A DNA stretch of 6,890 nucleotides from assembly GCA_937888925.1 (NCBI GenBank), contig CALARM010000410.1:1-6890 (forward strand), written 5' to 3'. The position numbers and the translations under genes were made by a program. Shown here piece after piece: positions 5,412-6,890 of this stretch; position 1 is the first letter of the stretch, and the number at the start of each line of letters is the position of its first letter. The notes beneath the pieces were generated by a model that was not told where the DNA came from, searched no databases, and saw nothing but the letters and a program-made list of their open reading frames with translations. The DNA comes from an uncultured Synergistia bacterium (lineage in GTDB: Bacteria > Eremiobacterota > SpSt-956 > JAKJGF01).

Positions 5412-6616
5412 AACTTCGCCTTTATAACCTTTGCCAGTCTTTTTATTCCTTCATATATCTCTTCATGTGTGGGGTATGAGAAATTCAATCTCATTGTATT
5501 CTGTCCCCGTCCGTCACAATGGAAAGCAGAACCTATAACAAAGGCAACATTCTGTTCAACTGCTTCATAGAAGAGTTTATCACAGTTTATATGTTCCGGT
5601 AACATAATCCACAGGAATAATCCTCCCTGTGGCCTGGTCCATCTGACCCCTTCAACTTTCGGCATATATTCCTCAAGAGCTCTGAGCATTACATCTCTTT
5701 TCTTATGATATACACTCTTTACTGTTTCTATATGTTCTTCAAGTAATCCTCTGCGGCAGTATTCATAGGTTATAAGCTGAGTAAAGGCAGGGGTACAGAG
5801 GTCTACAGACTGTTTTGCAAAAGCCAGTTTCCTTATAATATCAGCATGTGCTATTACCCACCCCAGGCGGAATCCAGGCACAAATATTTTGGAAAAGGTG
5901 TGAAGCATTACTACATTATTTGTATCGTCAAGAGACATAAGAGAAGGTGGACTCTGTCCTTCGAACCTGAGTTCTCTATATGGAGTATCTTCTATAATAA
6001 GTATATCATATTTTTTGCTGAGTTCTATTATTTTTTTTCTTCTTTCTAAAGATAAAGTTACGCCTGCAGGATTTTGAAAATCAGGAACAAGATAGATAAA
6101 TTTGTAATGTTCTTCCGTCCCTTTAAGCTGTTCAAGGGTTTGTTCCAGAACATCTACAAGAATACCGTCATGATCTGTCGCTATACCATGCATATGAGCA
6201 CCATAGCCCTGAAAAACCTGAAGCCCTCCTATATAACTCGGCAGTTCTACTATAACAGGATCACTGGGATCAATAAAGACTTTCCCAATCAAGTCAAGGC
6301 CCTGCTGGGATGAAACAGTTATGAGTATATTATCTTCATTGATGGTCAGGCCGTCTTTTTCAGCAAGTTTTATCAGTTCTCTTTTTAACTGAGGCTCACC
6401 TTCTGTAGTGCTGTACTGAAAAGCAGAGTTTCCATACTCATCAATAACTTTTGCACATATATCCTTTATATCTTCCTTGGGAAACAGTGTAGGGTCAGGA
6501 AGTCCTCCTGCAAAAGAAATCATCTCAGGTTTGTTTGTAAGTTTTAACAATTCTCTTATGACTGATTTTTTTATTCTTCTTGCATGGATACCATAGTTTT
6601 TAACAAGATCTATCAT
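5408..6616 (-). CDS. PLP-dependent aminotransferase, class I/II (fold type I, LysN/ARO8-like)
   Basis: This 402-residue cytoplasmic enzyme transfers an amino group between an amino acid and a 2-oxoacid using pyridoxal phosphate. Visible motifs are FAGGLPDP (35-42), the cofactor phosphate-binding SSQQGLDL (102-109), QNPAG with N182, IIEDTPY with D210 and Y213, the Schiff-base lysine K243 in HTFSKIFVPGFRLGW, and R376 in MRLNFSYP for the substrate carboxylate. All expected catalytic residues are present and the length is normal. It matches the group containing 2-aminoadipate/aromatic aminotransferases (LysN, ARO8) and the C-terminal half of MocR proteins, but it has no N-terminal DNA-binding domain, so it is an enzyme, not a MocR regulator. 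Substrate cannot be read from sequence: 2-aminoadipate, aromatic or branched-chain amino acids are all possible. ATG 6616 is supported by GGGGGAG 8 nt upstream. It is convergent with the kinase-like gene, with no biosynthetic neighbour visible. Confidence 0.93.
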   Translation of the reverse strand: MIDLVKNYGIHARRIKKSVIRELLKLTNKPEMISFAGGLPDPTLFPKEDIKDICAKVIDEYGNSAFQYSTTEGEPQLKRELIKLAEKDGLTINEDNILITVSSQQGLDLIGKVFIDPSDPVIVELPSYIGGLQVFQGYGAHMHGIATDHDGILVDVLEQTLEQLKGTEEHYKFIYLVPDFQNPAGVTLSLERRKKIIELSKKYDILIIEDTPYRELRFEGQSPPSLMSLDDTNNVVMLHTFSKIFVPGFRLGWVIAHADIIRKLAFAKQSVDLCTPAFTQLITYEYCRRGLLEEHIETVKSVYHKKRDVMLRALEEYMPKVEGVRWTRPQGGLFLWIMLPEHINCDKLFYEAVEQNVAFVIGSAFHCDGRGQNTMRLNFSYPTHEEIYEGIKRLAKVIKAKL

Positions 6617-6624
6617 AATCGTAA

Positions 6625-6631
6625 CTCCCCC
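6625..6631 (-). promoter_or_regulatory. Ribosome binding site of the aminotransferase
   Basis: GGGGGAG on the minus strand lies 8 nt before the ATG at 6616, giving an ideal Shine-Dalgarno position and fixing this start. Confidence 0.75.
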
Positions 6632-6648
6632 TTCAATTAAAATTAGAC

Positions 6649-6657
6649 ATAATAACA
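6649..6657 (-). promoter_or_regulatory. Candidate extended -10 promoter for the aminotransferase
   Basis: On the minus strand, TGTTATTAT reads as an extended -10 (TG, one base, TATTAT). It would start transcription about 25 nt before the start codon, upstream of the ribosome binding site. No good -35 box lies 16-18 nt upstream, so the call rests on the extended -10 alone. Confidence 0.3.
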
Positions 6658-6712
6658 GGAGTCAGACTTCAACATTGAGGGACATTCCGGTCAATTCTGA
6701 AGACACACTCCT
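6657..6712. repeat. Imperfect inverted repeat upstream of the aminotransferase
   Basis: AGGAGTCAGACTTC (6657-6670) and GAAGACACACTCCT (6699-6712) are reverse complements at 11 of 14 positions, 28 nt apart. The near arm abuts the candidate -10 box, so the pair could be operator half-sites. No regulator is visible and chance cannot be excluded. It does not match a T-box or a riboswitch that I recognise. Confidence 0.3.
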
Positions 6713-6756
6713 TTATTCTGAATATATAAATTCCATTTTGAATGATAAAAATCCTT

Positions 6757-6805
6757 TTAAATATTTAGATAAATTGCCTATATATAAGTTTCATCTAAAG
6801 CTTTA
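6757..6805. repeat. Inverted repeat TTTAGATAAA ... TTCATCTAAA, copy 2
   Basis: Bases 6764-6773 and 6790-6799 form an inverted repeat matching at 9 of 10 positions, separated by 16 nt. Both arms and their flanks resemble the element at 742-839, but the interior is much shorter. The rest of 6617-6890 holds no gene that I can see. Confidence 0.45.
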
Positions 6806-6855
6806 TTTTACAACATTATAGTTAGTTTCATAACTTATTAGAAATTAAGTGCTTC

Positions 6856-6876
6856 GTAACGCGTAACGCGAGGATT
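6856..6876. repeat. Heptamer array GTAACGC x2 followed by GAGGATT
   Basis: Two exact copies of GTAACGC are followed by GAGGATT, matching the layout at 5276-5310, where GTGACCC is followed by GAGGATA. The text after it (GAGGATTATCTGTAATT) also resembles the left TAATCC-type array at 709-738, so a larger composite element may begin here and run off the window. Confidence 0.5.
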
Positions 6877-6890
6877 ATCTGTAATTTGTT

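Noticed and set aside
5846..6313. Two plus-strand open frames opposite the aminotransferase
   Set aside because: They lie wholly antisense to a gene with every catalytic motif intact, and look like shadows.
5408..6616. MocR/GntR-type transcription regulator
   Set aside because: The protein is only 402 residues and starts at the aminotransferase fold, with no N-terminal winged helix.

Overview
The window is an AT-rich stretch (GC estimated by eye in the high 30s percent) of bacterial chromosome using the standard code, with long low-GC intergenic spacers full of short repeats. No marker gene fixes the taxon. A DUF4388-type protein beside a very large PknB-type kinase-like receptor suggests a signalling-rich Gram-negative or candidate-phylum bacterium (Eremiobacterota/Xenobia-like, Riflebacteria-like or deltaproteobacterial lineages are possible). 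This placement is inference with low confidence.

Layout: (1) 1-692, the 3' end of an unrecognised plus-strand gene cut by the window edge. (2) 693-906, a spacer with inverted arrays of TAATCC-like units and a 10-bp inverted repeat, TTTAGATGAA/TTCATCTAAA. (3) 907-1467, a DUF4388 (PATAN-like) protein with a C-terminal winged-helix-like region. (4) 1468-1601, a spacer with a near-perfect palindrome. (5) 1602-5273, a 1223-residue membrane protein: degenerate kinase domain, about 300 residues of charged linker, second degenerate kinase domain, one transmembrane helix, and a probable beta-propeller outside the membrane. (6) 5274-5407, a convergent spacer with two families of heptamer repeats, a Rho-independent terminator and a second hairpin. 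(7) 5408-6616, minus strand, a PLP-dependent class I/II aminotransferase. (8) 6617-6890, its upstream region, with a second copy of the TTTAGAT-type inverted repeat and another heptamer array.

The three plus-strand genes are co-directional, but the gaps of 214 and 134 bp mean co-transcription is not assured. The DUF4388 protein and the kinase-like receptor plausibly belong to one signalling or scaffold system. The aminotransferase is convergent and is probably unrelated amino acid metabolism.

The most interesting item is the twin-kinase protein. Both kinase folds are recognisable, yet each has lost key catalytic residues, and both carry the same DFG-to-NYG change. This looks like a duplicated pseudokinase receptor rather than an ordinary Ser/Thr kinase. 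The second layer of interest is the set of related intergenic repeats that recur within 7 kb.
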